A stretch of 34,671 nt of DNA from JBKHJA01 sp046538375. Its GTDB lineage: Bacteria; Acidobacteriota; Aminicenantia; Aminicenantales; Aminicenantaceae. Of the stretch, positions 14,222 through 21,558 are shown one piece after another. Position numbers and translations under genes: made by a program. Positions within the stretch are counted from its first letter, which is position 1; each line of letters opens with the position of its first letter. The stretch spans positions 1 through 34,671 of the forward strand of contig JBKHJA010000013.1 in NCBI GenBank assembly GCA_046538375.1, written 5' to 3'. Below the pieces are notes generated by a model. The model worked only from the letters and a program-made list of their open reading frames with translations. It ran no database searches and was not told the origin of the DNA.

Positions 14222-17077
14222 CTATCCCTTCTTTTCCCTCAAGGCTTTGAGTATTTTTTCAGCAGTGATGGGCAGTTCCTTTATCCAAACTCCGGTAGCG
14301 TTGGCAATGGCATGCGCTATGGCCGGCAGGACAGGCAAAATCGCTCCTTCTCCAATTTCCTTGGCTCCATAAGGGCCTTGAGGCTCATAGGAGTCCACAA
14401 TCCCGCTGAAGATCTCAGGCGCATCTTTGATGGTCATCAACAAATAGTGGTGAAGATTAGGGTTGAGGATATTCCCTTTCTGGTCATACACCACTTCTTC
14501 CATGAGTGTCTCTCCAGATCCCATCACCACAGCTCCCTCCACCTGCCCACGAACGGCCTGGGGATTGATGGGAGTTCCACAATCATGGGAGTCGATAAAT
14601 CTTTCCAGTTTTACCCTGCCCGATTCTAAATCAACGCGGCATTCACACACAGAGCTTCCGTATGAATAGGCAGGACTGGTGCCCACCGCAGCTCCTTTAA
14701 AATCTCCTCCCAGTCCTTCTGGAGGCTTGTACCAGCCTGTCCCCACTAGAGGACCATGATGGTTGAAATATTTTCTGGCTGCTTCTGCCCATTCTATGTG
14801 TTTTGTTTTTTCCATCTTGTGAAATATCTTGTTCTCTTTCGCTTCAAGATGGTGGGTTTCGCAGTGCCAAATTTGAGACACTTCCTGGAAAAGCTTTCCC
14901 AGCACTTCCCTGCTCGCCTTGACCACGGCATTGCCGCCCATGAGGGTGGTTCGTGAAGAATAGGCTCCTAAGTCAAGAGGGCTGATGTCTGAATCCTCTG
15001 ACCGGATACGAACCCGGTGAAGGCTTATCCCTAAACTCTCGGCACATATCTGGGAAAGGACAGTGGAAGCCCCTTGCCCAATCTCTGCTGCCTGGATGAG
15101 AAGCACGGCTGCGGTGCCGTCTTCACTGACCTTGATCATGGCATTGGAATGAGGAAAGGTGGCCTTCTTAACAAAAGGTTCAGGTTCTTTCTCTGAGCTC
15201 CTTTGCACTTGGCCCCTGTAGATGGCATAGGCAGCCCCTGATACAAATCCACCGCAGCCAATTCCTATCCCCTTCCCTGGAGGAAGCCGGCCGTATTTTT
15301 CCTTCCAACCCGATTTTTTGGCCGCTTCCCGCAGTGTTTTCTTGAACTCGCAGCTTTTGATATCAAGGTCATTGCAGGTGCGGGTGTCAGGATCGATGGC
15401 ATTGCGAAGACGAATCTCAACAGGGTCGATTCCCAGGTCGCCGGCGATCATACTCATCAGGCATTCAAAGGCAAAGCGCGGCTGGGGAGTGCCGTTGCCG
15501 CGCATAGCCCCACAGGCGGGTTTGTTGGTCATCACTCGAAAACCCTGGTATCTGTAATTCGGTATATGATAAAGGGTGGGAATCATACATCCTGCATAAT
15601 AGGCCGTGATAATGCCAAAGGAAGTGTAAGCGCCACCATCGAGATAAATCCTGCTGTCCACCGCAGTGATCCTTCCGTCCTTCTTCACTCCGATCTTGAA
15701 TTTCATGTGCTGTTTGTGTCTTCCCCGGCCATGGAGAAACATCTCTTCCCGGCTGTAGACCATCTTCACCGGTCTTCCTGTTTTTTGGGAAGCTATGGCT
15801 GAGATCAAATCAAGAGGGGTGGCCTCTGCTTTTCCTCCAAACCCTCCTCCCACCGGGGGGCGGATAACCCTTATTTTCCCTAAAGGAATATCCAGCACCC
15901 GAGCCAGCATGTAATGGACATAGTGGGGCACCTGAGTGGAGGAATAAAGAACCAGGGTGGCCCCATCATTTTCCCAGAAAGCAATGGAAGCATGGGGCTC
16001 AAGGGGATTCTGGTAAACATGGTTTCCCACAAATTCCTCTTCCCGGACGTAGTCTGCCTCGGCCAATCCCCTCTCCACATCGCCAAAATGATGGTCAACG
16101 CGGGTGTTGATGTTATTTCTATATCTTTCATGAAGCTGGGGAGCGCCTTCTTTTACAGCCTCTTGGGGATGAAAAACAGCAGGAAGTTCTTGGTACTCCA
16201 CCTCTATCAATTTTAAAGCTTTTTCTGCTGTTTCTTCATCCACAGCAACCACTGCTGCCACTTCGTCGCCCACGTAGCGGACCCGCTGTTTGGCCAAAAC
16301 ATGCTCATCGTACCGAGCCGGGGAAACACCGTAGCTGATGTCCGGCACATCTTTGCCGGTGAGGATCAGTTTCACTCCAGGCAGTGCTTGAGCCCGGGCT
16401 GTATCTATCTTTTTAATCCGGCCGTGAGCTATGGGGGAATGCAGGATTTTTCCGTAAAGCATGTTCTCAAAATAATAGTCAGCAGTGAATTTTGCCCTGC
16501 CGGTCACTTTATCTGCTGCATCCACCCTGGGCAGGCTCCTGCCCACAGTTTTAAAACGGGAAAGGTCATCAGGACGTGCCGGCCCTTCTGCGGTTTTCTC
16601 ATACTTTTTCCAATTCTTAACAGCTTCCATGATCTGAACATAACCGGTGCATCGGCAGAGGTTACCTGAAAGAGCCTCTTTGATTTCTTTCTCTTCAGGA
16701 TGGGGATGGTTCCTGATTAAAGCCAAAGCGCTGATGACCATTCCAGGGGAGCAAAAACCGCACTGAACGGCCCCGTGGTTGATAAAGGCCCGCTGGAGAG
16801 GATGGAGCTTGCTTTCTTTGGCCACTCCCTCGATGGTGGTGATTTCAGCTCCCTCACAGGAAGCAGCAAGAAGAAGGCAGCTGTTCTTTGGCTCTCCGTC
16901 CACCAGTACGGTACAGGCACCACAGACTCCGATATTGCAGCCCTTTTTGGTGCCGGTCAGCCTCAGCCTGTTCCTTAATACATCAAGAAGAGTCTCACCT
17001 TCCCTGACAGCCACAGAATGTTTTTCTCCGTTGATATTGAGGCTCAACAGGCGGTGCTTGTGTTTATGGTCATCCAT
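14222..17077 (-). CDS. Molybdenum hydroxylase, fused [2Fe-2S] and molybdopterin subunits (4-hydroxybenzoyl-CoA reductase-like)
   Basis: The 951-residue protein joins two normally separate subunits. Residues 1-160 are the small iron-sulfur subunit, with a plant-type [2Fe-2S] motif (GCNIGVCGACTV...C) and a second [2Fe-2S] motif (QCGFCSPG...NLCRCTGY). From about 180 on is the xanthine-oxidase-family catalytic subunit with GGGFGGK, ACGAMRGNGT and a C-terminal YGAKEIGEG, whose glutamate matches the catalytic base of the family. ACGAMRG-G resembles HcrA of Thauera. Relatives remove a phenolic hydroxyl from 4-hydroxybenzoyl-CoA or hydroxylate heterocycles or aldehydes. It overlaps the FAD-subunit gene by 8 bases. 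A role in feeding hydroxybenzoyl-CoA into the benzoyl-CoA pathway is plausible but not shown. Confidence 0.82.
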   Translation of the reverse strand: MDDHKHKHRLLSLNINGEKHSVAVREGETLLDVLRNRLRLTGTKKGCNIGVCGACTVLVDGEPKNSCLLLAASCEGAEITTIEGVAKESKLHPLQRAFINHGAVQCGFCSPGMVISALALIRNHPHPEEKEIKEALSGNLCRCTGYVQIMEAVKNWKKYEKTAEGPARPDDLSRFKTVGRSLPRVDAADKVTGRAKFTADYYFENMLYGKILHSPIAHGRIKKIDTARAQALPGVKLILTGKDVPDISYGVSPARYDEHVLAKQRVRYVGDEVAAVVAVDEETAEKALKLIEVEYQELPAVFHPQEAVKEGAPQLHERYRNNINTRVDHHFGDVERGLAEADYVREEEFVGNHVYQNPLEPHASIAFWENDGATLVLYSSTQVPHYVHYMLARVLDIPLGKIRVIRPPVGGGFGGKAEATPLDLISAIASQKTGRPVKMVYSREEMFLHGRGRHKQHMKFKIGVKKDGRITAVDSRIYLDGGAYTSFGIITAYYAGCMIPTLYHIPNYRYQGFRVMTNKPACGAMRGNGTPQPRFAFECLMSMIAGDLGIDPVEIRLRNAIDPDTRTCNDLDIKSCEFKKTLREAAKKSGWKEKYGRLPPGKGIGIGCGGFVSGAAYAIYRGQVQRSSEKEPEPFVKKATFPHSNAMIKVSEDGTAAVLLIQAAEIGQGASTVLSQICAESLGISLHRVRIRSEDSDISPLDLGAYSSRTTLMGGNAVVKASREVLGKLFQEVSQIWHCETHHLEAKENKIFHKMEKTKHIEWAEAARKYFNHHGPLVGTGWYKPPEGLGGDFKGAAVGTSPAYSYGSSVCECRVDLESGRVKLERFIDSHDCGTPINPQAVRGQVEGAVVMGSGETLMEEVVYDQKGNILNPNLHHYLLMTIKDAPEIFSGIVDSYEPQGPYGAKEIGEGAILPVLPAIAHAIANATGVWIKELPITAEKILKALREKKG

Positions 17078-17966
17078 GGTCTTCTCTCTCTTTGGTCCGC
17101 TTCTCTGAAGCCCGGTTCTGCGCCTCTTTTAAGGCTCTGCGGGTCAATACAGTGATCAGCTCCTTTCTGAACCACTCAGATCCCCGGATATCAGAAATGG
17201 GTTGACTTTCCTCTGCGGCAAGGGAGGCAGCCTTATCAAACAGGCTGTCTGAAGGCTCTTTTCCCATGAGAAATTGGGCGGTTTTCAAGGCTTTTACAGG
17301 AGTAGGAGCCACTGCCCCCAGAATTATGGCTGCTTGAGTCACCCTCCTGTCCTTAACAGTAATCCGCGCAGCAACAGAGGCTACAGCCAGAGCATTGGCT
17401 TCCCTGAGAGAAAACTTTTGGAAAGAGATTCCTGTATGAGCGGGGGGAACGGGAACCAGGATAAAGGCCACCAATTCCCCTTCCTCACAGATGGTCTCTC
17501 TGGGCCCAGAAAAAAAAGATGCCAGAGTCTCTTCCCTGGAAGAATCTGAGCATCGAAGCTCCACAGCCGCATCGGCTGCTATCAAGGGAGGAGGAAGGTC
17601 GGCCGAGGGCACAGCACTGGAAATATTTCCGCCGATGGTGGCCATTGTACGAATGGGGTAGGAAGCCATGGACTGGGCAGCATCAGCCAGCGCAGGAAGA
17701 TGTTCGCGGATCAGAGAATGAGAGAGGATTTCCTGGGCTGTGCTCATGGCTCCGATACAAATCTTGTCTTTTCTTCGCTCTATTCCCTTGAGTTCTTTCA
17801 GATGGTGAAGAGATATGATGTTTTTGGCTTCTGTCAAACCCTGTTTCAAGTCGACCAGAAGGTCGGTGCCACCAGCCAGCACACGGGCCCCTTCCAGCTC
17901 CCGCAGCAAGCCTAAGGCTTCATCCAGGGTTCGGGGGCTGTGATATTTTATGTCCGAGAGAATCAT
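17070..17966 (-). CDS. Molybdenum hydroxylase FAD-binding subunit (CoxM/HcrB family)
   Basis: The 298-residue protein has the FAD-binding motifs of the family: ARVLAGGTDLLVDLK near residue 30 and TIGGNISSAVPSADLPPPLIAADA near 110. Its length fits a plain CoxM/XdhB-type subunit. The HcrB subunit of Thauera 4-hydroxybenzoyl-CoA reductase carries a roughly 40-residue insertion with four cysteines for an extra [4Fe-4S] cluster; only isolated cysteines are present here, so that cluster is absent. It would pass electrons between the partner's [2Fe-2S] clusters and an outside carrier. It is first in a two-gene operon with a clear promoter upstream. Confidence 0.85.
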   Translation of the reverse strand: MILSDIKYHSPRTLDEALGLLRELEGARVLAGGTDLLVDLKQGLTEAKNIISLHHLKELKGIERRKDKICIGAMSTAQEILSHSLIREHLPALADAAQSMASYPIRTMATIGGNISSAVPSADLPPPLIAADAAVELRCSDSSREETLASFFSGPRETICEEGELVAFILVPVPPAHTGISFQKFSLREANALAVASVAARITVKDRRVTQAAIILGAVAPTPVKALKTAQFLMGKEPSDSLFDKAASLAAEESQPISDIRGSEWFRKELITVLTRRALKEAQNRASEKRTKEREDHG

Positions 17967-17995
17967 CTCTGCTTTTACGGCTCTTGGTTAAGAGT

Positions 17996-18024
17996 GATAT
18001 ATCATCGAAGACACGGCTTGTCAA
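17996..18024 (-). promoter_or_regulatory. Sigma70 promoter of the molybdenum hydroxylase operon
   Basis: On the minus strand a perfect TTGACA (18024-18019) is followed after exactly 17 bp by TATATC (18001-17996), 29 bp before the FAD-subunit ATG. Confidence 0.65.
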
Positions 18025-18054
18025 ACAGCGGAAATGAAAAAACGAAAGCATTTT

Positions 18055-18078
18055 TTCCTCACCCCCATCCCTCACTCC
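18055..18078. repeat. Copy 2 of a C-rich dispersed 24-bp repeat
   Basis: It nearly matches 32-55 in the same orientation, differing by one C in the run and one base near the end. It lies between the promoter and the palindromes of this region. Confidence 0.45.
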
Positions 18079-18086
18079 TTTCAACC

Positions 18087-18104
18087 AGTATAAATATCTA
18101 TACT
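18087..18104. promoter_or_regulatory. Inverted repeat AGTATA-N6-TATACT, candidate operator
   Basis: The arms AGTATA and TATACT are perfect reverse complements around AATATC. The sequence TCTATACTCA within it recurs 51 bp downstream at 18148-18157 as part of a second palindrome. Confidence 0.4.
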
Positions 18105-18150
18105 CATCATAGTTTTGTGAATGCTCCCAAATGAAATGATATTTATTTCT

Positions 18151-18161
18151 ATACTCAGTAT
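18151..18161. promoter_or_regulatory. Palindrome ATACT-C-AGTAT, candidate second operator
   Basis: A compact 5+1+5 inverted repeat with the same half-site as 18087-18104. The 51-bp repeat distance is about five helical turns, so both sites could be contacted from the same face of DNA. Confidence 0.38.
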
Positions 18162-18270
18162 GGAAAAAAATCGATGGCATCTTTTTTTATGGGTGAAAAA
18201 AGGCTAGAATAAATAGCTTAAGATTGAACAAACCAGGAAACCCTGAGCAGCCTTATTGCAGGTGATCCCG

Positions 18271-19089
18271 ATGAAGATCATCGACTTTCATGTCCATATC
18301 GGCCGTAAAGAACACTGGCATGAGTGGGTCCATGCCTACCAAAAATCCGTCCATTCAGAGTATTATGAACGATACCAGGAAATGATCGACCCTCAAAAAT
18401 TCGCTGCTTATCTCAGAAGCCACAACATCGCCAAGGCTGTGATTTTGCCCGAAATAAGCCCCATCACCACCGGAGTGGTTTCCAACCAGTACGTGCTGGA
18501 TTTCTGTCAGGGTGATGATGTCTTCCTTCCTTTTTGTACTGTCAATCCTTTCTTGGTAAGCCACCCGGCCCGGGAAATAAAAAAATATATCAAGCTGGGA
18601 GCCAGAGGCATAAAACTCTATCCTTCCTACAATCACTTTTATCCCAACCAGAGAAGGCTTTATCCCCTTTATGCTCTGGCCGAAGAACACAACCTGCCTG
18701 TGCTCATCCATACCGGCTCTTCTGTGTTTAAAGGCTCAAAAATAAAATATGCTGACCCTATTCATGTGGACGAAGTGGCCGCAGATTTTCCTCATCTTTT
18801 TGTCCTGATGGCCCACGCCGGCCGGGGCCTGTGGTATGAGAAGGCCTTCTTCCTCTCCCGGATTCATCCCCGTGTTTACCTGGAAATCTCGGGACTTCCA
18901 CCCAAGAATCTGCTGAACTATTTCCCGGAATTGGAGAAAAACATCCATAAATTTGTGTATGGATCAGACTGGCCGGGAGTCAGGACCATCGGAGCCAACA
19001 TCGAGGCGATCAAGAATCTTCCTCTGGCCAAGGAATCCATAACCAAGATCCTCTACCAGAATGCAGCCCGGATTCTAGGATTGGGATAA
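18271..19089 (+). CDS. Amidohydrolase 2 (COG2159) family metal-dependent hydrolase or decarboxylase
   Basis: From ATG 18271 the protein has 272 residues; AGGTGA lies 5 bases upstream, which favours this start over the in-frame TTG 18256 and GTG 18262. The metal-binding HxH (DFHVHIG, residues 5-11), GIKLYPSY, LIHTGSS, MAHAGRG and YGSDWPG are the successive strand-end motifs of a TIM-barrel amidohydrolase-2 protein. The family includes aromatic-acid decarboxylases and lactone or ring-product hydrolases. It stands alone on this strand, and its stop is 5 bp from the stop of the facing DUF35 gene. The substrate is not recognisable. Confidence 0.8.
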   Translation: MKIIDFHVHIGRKEHWHEWVHAYQKSVHSEYYERYQEMIDPQKFAAYLRSHNIAKAVILPEISPITTGVVSNQYVLDFCQGDDVFLPFCTVNPFLVSHPAREIKKYIKLGARGIKLYPSYNHFYPNQRRLYPLYALAEEHNLPVLIHTGSSVFKGSKIKYADPIHVDEVAADFPHLFVLMAHAGRGLWYEKAFFLSRIHPRVYLEISGLPPKNLLNYFPELEKNIHKFVYGSDWPGVRTIGANIEAIKNLPLAKESITKILYQNAARILGLG

Positions 19090-19094
19090 AACTT

Positions 19095-19538
19095 TCATAC
19101 TTTCTCAAAAACATAGTTCAACTGGCCGCTGGGAAGCTTATGGGCCACAGTCTTCATCTCCATGCCCGGTCTGAGCTCATCTTCCGGTACATCACCGGAA
19201 ATCCTGCCGAAAACCTTATAATCCCCGTAATCCAGAACAGCGATGTAATAAGGCAGGTCTTTCTCAAAACCCGTGGGAGCATACTGCAGCCTGCTGTAGG
19301 AGACCAATTTTCCCTTTCCCTGGACTTCAAACCAATCTGTATTGCTGGAAAGACAGCGGAAGCAGTGGGCCCGGGGAGGGAAGAAGGTTCGCCCGCATTC
19401 CTGACAGCGAGTGCCCATGACTTTTCCCTGTTCCAGATAATCTATGAAGTCATTGACTTTGGTAACAGAAGTGAAGCTTACTGTTCCAAACTTTTTGAAT
19501 CTATCATCTATCTCCTTTTTCTTGTGTTTCTTTCCCAT
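19095..19538 (-). CDS. DUF35 zinc-ribbon/OB-fold protein, partner of the adjacent thiolase
   Basis: From ATG 19538, preceded by GGGGAGGT, the protein has 147 residues; ATG 19586 lies inside the thiolase gene and is rejected. It has a rubredoxin-like zinc ribbon (CQECGRTFFPPRAHCFRC, about 43-60) and an OB-fold C-terminus (GKLVSYSRLQY...YIAVLDYGDYKVFGRI). DUF35 proteins associate with thiolase-like enzymes and help CoA-ester binding; a DUF35 protein, BbsA, partners the thiolase BbsB in benzylsuccinate degradation. The gene starts one base after the thiolase stop, which supports a complex. Confidence 0.85.
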   Translation of the reverse strand: MGKKHKKKEIDDRFKKFGTVSFTSVTKVNDFIDYLEQGKVMGTRCQECGRTFFPPRAHCFRCLSSNTDWFEVQGKGKLVSYSRLQYAPTGFEKDLPYYIAVLDYGDYKVFGRISGDVPEDELRPGMEMKTVAHKLPSGQLNYVFEKV

Positions 19539-19539
19539 G

Positions 19540-20709
19540 TTATGACCTCCCCAGGATGGTGACATTGCCGTAAAGCCCCACCCCACCTATGTTGTGCACC
19601 AGCCCCATTTCCGGGTCTTTGGTCTGCATTTCTCCTGCCTCCCCTCTCAACTGGAGCACGATGGTTCTGATCTGTGATCCTCCGGTGGCTCCGATGGGAT
19701 GACCCTTGGAGAGCAAGCCTCCATCCACATTGACAGGTATGCTCCCCTCCTTGTAAGTTTCTCTGCTTCGGATCAGTTCTTTCCCTTCTCCTGGCCTGGC
19801 CAATCCCAGGTCTTCATAAGCCATGATTTCTGAGATGGTGAAACAATCATGAACCTCGGCCACATGGATATGTTTGGGAGTCACACCGGCCATCCTGTAA
19901 GCTTGTTGGGATGCCTCTCTGGCCGCAGCCAAGCCGGTAAAAATCTCTCTTCCGGCCATGTTGACGCTGGCCGAGGCTGCTCCCAGACCAAGAATCCACA
20001 CCGGTTTCTGGCTGAGTGTTTTTGCCTTTTCCTGGCCAGCCACAATAAGGCAGGAGCTTCCGTCTGCATTGGCACAGCAGTCCCCTACCCGAAGGGGGGA
20101 AGCCACCGGTCCGGACATGAAGTGGTTGGGATCGGATAACATCTCCGGAGTCACTGGCTTGCGGAAAAGGGCCTTTTCGTTGATCTGGCCGTAGGTGGAA
20201 GCTTTGACTCTGACCAGGGCCAAATCTTCCAGGGTAGTACCGTATTTTTCCATGTGGGCTTTGGCGAACATGGCGTAATAGGCAGGCATCATGGTTCCAA
20301 ACGGACTCTCCCACTGGATATCAGCCCCCCGGCCCATTCTCTCCTGGGATTCTGCCGAGGAAATCTCTGACATCTTCTGAAACCCCACCACAGCCACAAT
20401 ATCATGAAGGCCCGATCTTATCAAAGAATAGGCCATTCTCAAACCCATGCTGGTAGAAGAGCACAGACTTTCCAGATAACAGGTGGGTTGGGGTATAAGA
20501 CCCAGATATTCCGCAAACACACCCGAAGGTGAACGCTGCTTGTCATACTCTGGAGCTGAACAGATAATAGAAGCATCAATATCAGAGGCAGATATCCGGG
20601 CATCCGACACCGCCTCTTTAAATCCTTCAAAGGCCAGCTCCCGGATGGAACCCGGATAACCCCGGACAAAGGAACTCTGTCCAACACCTATAATTCCCAC
20701 TTTTTCCAT
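19540..20709 (-). CDS. Thiolase family acyl-CoA acyltransferase (SCP-x/BbsB-like)
   Basis: The 389-residue protein has the thiolase nucleophile in ESLCSSTSMGLRMAY (Cys about 85), VHDCFTISEIMAYEDLG in the place of the usual NEAF loop, and GHPIGATGGSQ near the C-terminus. The HDCF motif and an adjacent DUF35 gene place it in the SCP-x/BbsB-like, archaeal-type thiolase group rather than the classical FadA group. A likely role is CoA-dependent cleavage of a 3-oxoacyl-CoA in the lower pathway. The ATG follows GGAGG. The final cysteine loop of classical thiolases (CIGGG) is replaced by HNIGGVG, as usual in this group. Confidence 0.86.
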   Translation of the reverse strand: MEKVGIIGVGQSSFVRGYPGSIRELAFEGFKEAVSDARISASDIDASIICSAPEYDKQRSPSGVFAEYLGLIPQPTCYLESLCSSTSMGLRMAYSLIRSGLHDIVAVVGFQKMSEISSAESQERMGRGADIQWESPFGTMMPAYYAMFAKAHMEKYGTTLEDLALVRVKASTYGQINEKALFRKPVTPEMLSDPNHFMSGPVASPLRVGDCCANADGSSCLIVAGQEKAKTLSQKPVWILGLGAASASVNMAGREIFTGLAAAREASQQAYRMAGVTPKHIHVAEVHDCFTISEIMAYEDLGLARPGEGKELIRSRETYKEGSIPVNVDGGLLSKGHPIGATGGSQIRTIVLQLRGEAGEMQTKDPEMGLVHNIGGVGLYGNVTILGRS

Positions 20710-20726
20710 ACTTAACCTCCAAAAAA

Positions 20727-20752
20727 TTCAACGGCTGTAAGGCCGTCTTGAA
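20727..20752 (-). terminator. Weak hairpin with T-run between SDR and thiolase genes
   Basis: Immediately after the SDR stop the minus strand can form TTCAA...CGGC paired with GCCG...TTGAA with a 2-base bulge and 6-base loop, followed by TTTTTT. It could terminate or attenuate transcription. The stem is imperfect, and the next ribosome binding site starts at once. Confidence 0.35.
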
Positions 20753-21496
20753 TCAGATGTACTGCCCTCCATCCACCTTGATCACCTCTCCAGTGATATG
20801 CCGGGCTTTTTCACTGCATAGAAAAGCCACCGCATAAGCCACGTCTTCTGGTTTTCCCAGAGCATTGAATACTGTTTCTGAGAGAGAGCTCTTTTTGAAC
20901 TCATCGGGCATACTTTTGATCATATCCGTCTCGATCAATCCAGGAGCAACAGCATTGACATTGACTCTGTACCGTCCCAATTCTTTGGCCACAGTCTTGG
21001 TCAAGCCTATGGTTCCCGCCTTGGCCGCAGCATAATTGGACTGGCCGAATCTTCCTCTCATGGCATTTATGGATGTGATATTCACGATTTTTCCCGACCT
21101 CTGCTGCTTGAATATGGGGGCCACCGCTCTGATGAAATTGAAAGTTCCCTTGAGATCCACATTGATCACGCTGTCCCACTGCTTCTCGCTCATCTTCCAT
21201 ACCACCCCGTCCCAGTTCATGCCAGCATTGTTGACCAAAATATCCAGACGGCCAAAATCATTCAACACATTTTTCACCAGCTTCTGGACCGCCTCGAAAT
21301 CAGCAATATCAATCTGGTACTCTTTGGCCCTGGGTCCCATGGCTATTATCTTTTCCGCCACCGCCTTGGCTTCTTTCTGGTGTTTGCGGTAGGTCAAAGC
21401 CACATGGGCACCGTTCTGGCCCAGCTCCAAAGAAATGGCTGTGCCGATGCCCACACTTCCTCCAGTGACCAGAGCCACCTTCCCTTCTAAATCCAT
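20753..21496 (-). CDS. Short-chain dehydrogenase/reductase, 3-hydroxyacyl-CoA or FabG-like
   Basis: The 247-residue protein has the SDR cofactor motif TGGSVGIGTA (11-20), NNAGMNWDG near residue 90, and the catalytic Ser, Tyr and Lys (NITSIN, then YAAAK near 153-157). It ends with VDGGQYI like FabG/PhaB proteins. Inside a beta-oxidation operon it most likely oxidises a 3-hydroxyacyl-CoA, possibly 3-hydroxypimeloyl-CoA, with NAD(P). The ATG follows AGGAGG. The acyl substrate is inferred from context only. Confidence 0.85.
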   Translation of the reverse strand: MDLEGKVALVTGGSVGIGTAISLELGQNGAHVALTYRKHQKEAKAVAEKIIAMGPRAKEYQIDIADFEAVQKLVKNVLNDFGRLDILVNNAGMNWDGVVWKMSEKQWDSVINVDLKGTFNFIRAVAPIFKQQRSGKIVNITSINAMRGRFGQSNYAAAKAGTIGLTKTVAKELGRYRVNVNAVAPGLIETDMIKSMPDEFKKSSLSETVFNALGKPEDVAYAVAFLCSEKARHITGEVIKVDGGQYI

Positions 21497-21558
21497 TTCC
21501 TTCCTCCTGTTTATTTGGCATTGCCCTAAAGTGACATCCTTGTTTATTCAGACTGTGC

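Larger units (their letters stand above)
17967..18270. other. Divergent intergenic region of 304 bp
   Basis: This AT-rich region separates the molybdenum hydroxylase operon (-) from the amidohydrolase gene (+). It holds a minus-strand promoter (17996-18024), copy 2 of the C-rich repeat (18055-18078) and two palindromes built on ATACT/AGTAT (18087-18104, 18151-18161). TAGAAT near 18206-18211 could be a plus-strand -10 but has no good -35. An 86-codon minus-strand frame here has no family features. Confidence 0.6.

Noticed and set aside
14222..17966. Calling the molybdenum enzyme a definite 4-hydroxybenzoyl-CoA reductase (HcrABC)
   Set aside because: The FAD subunit lacks the [4Fe-4S] insertion and the subunits are fused differently, so only family-level similarity is claimed.
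17920..18180. Minus-strand 86-codon frame covering the divergent regulatory region
   Set aside because: It overlaps the FAD-subunit start, the promoter and the palindromes, and its composition looks non-coding.
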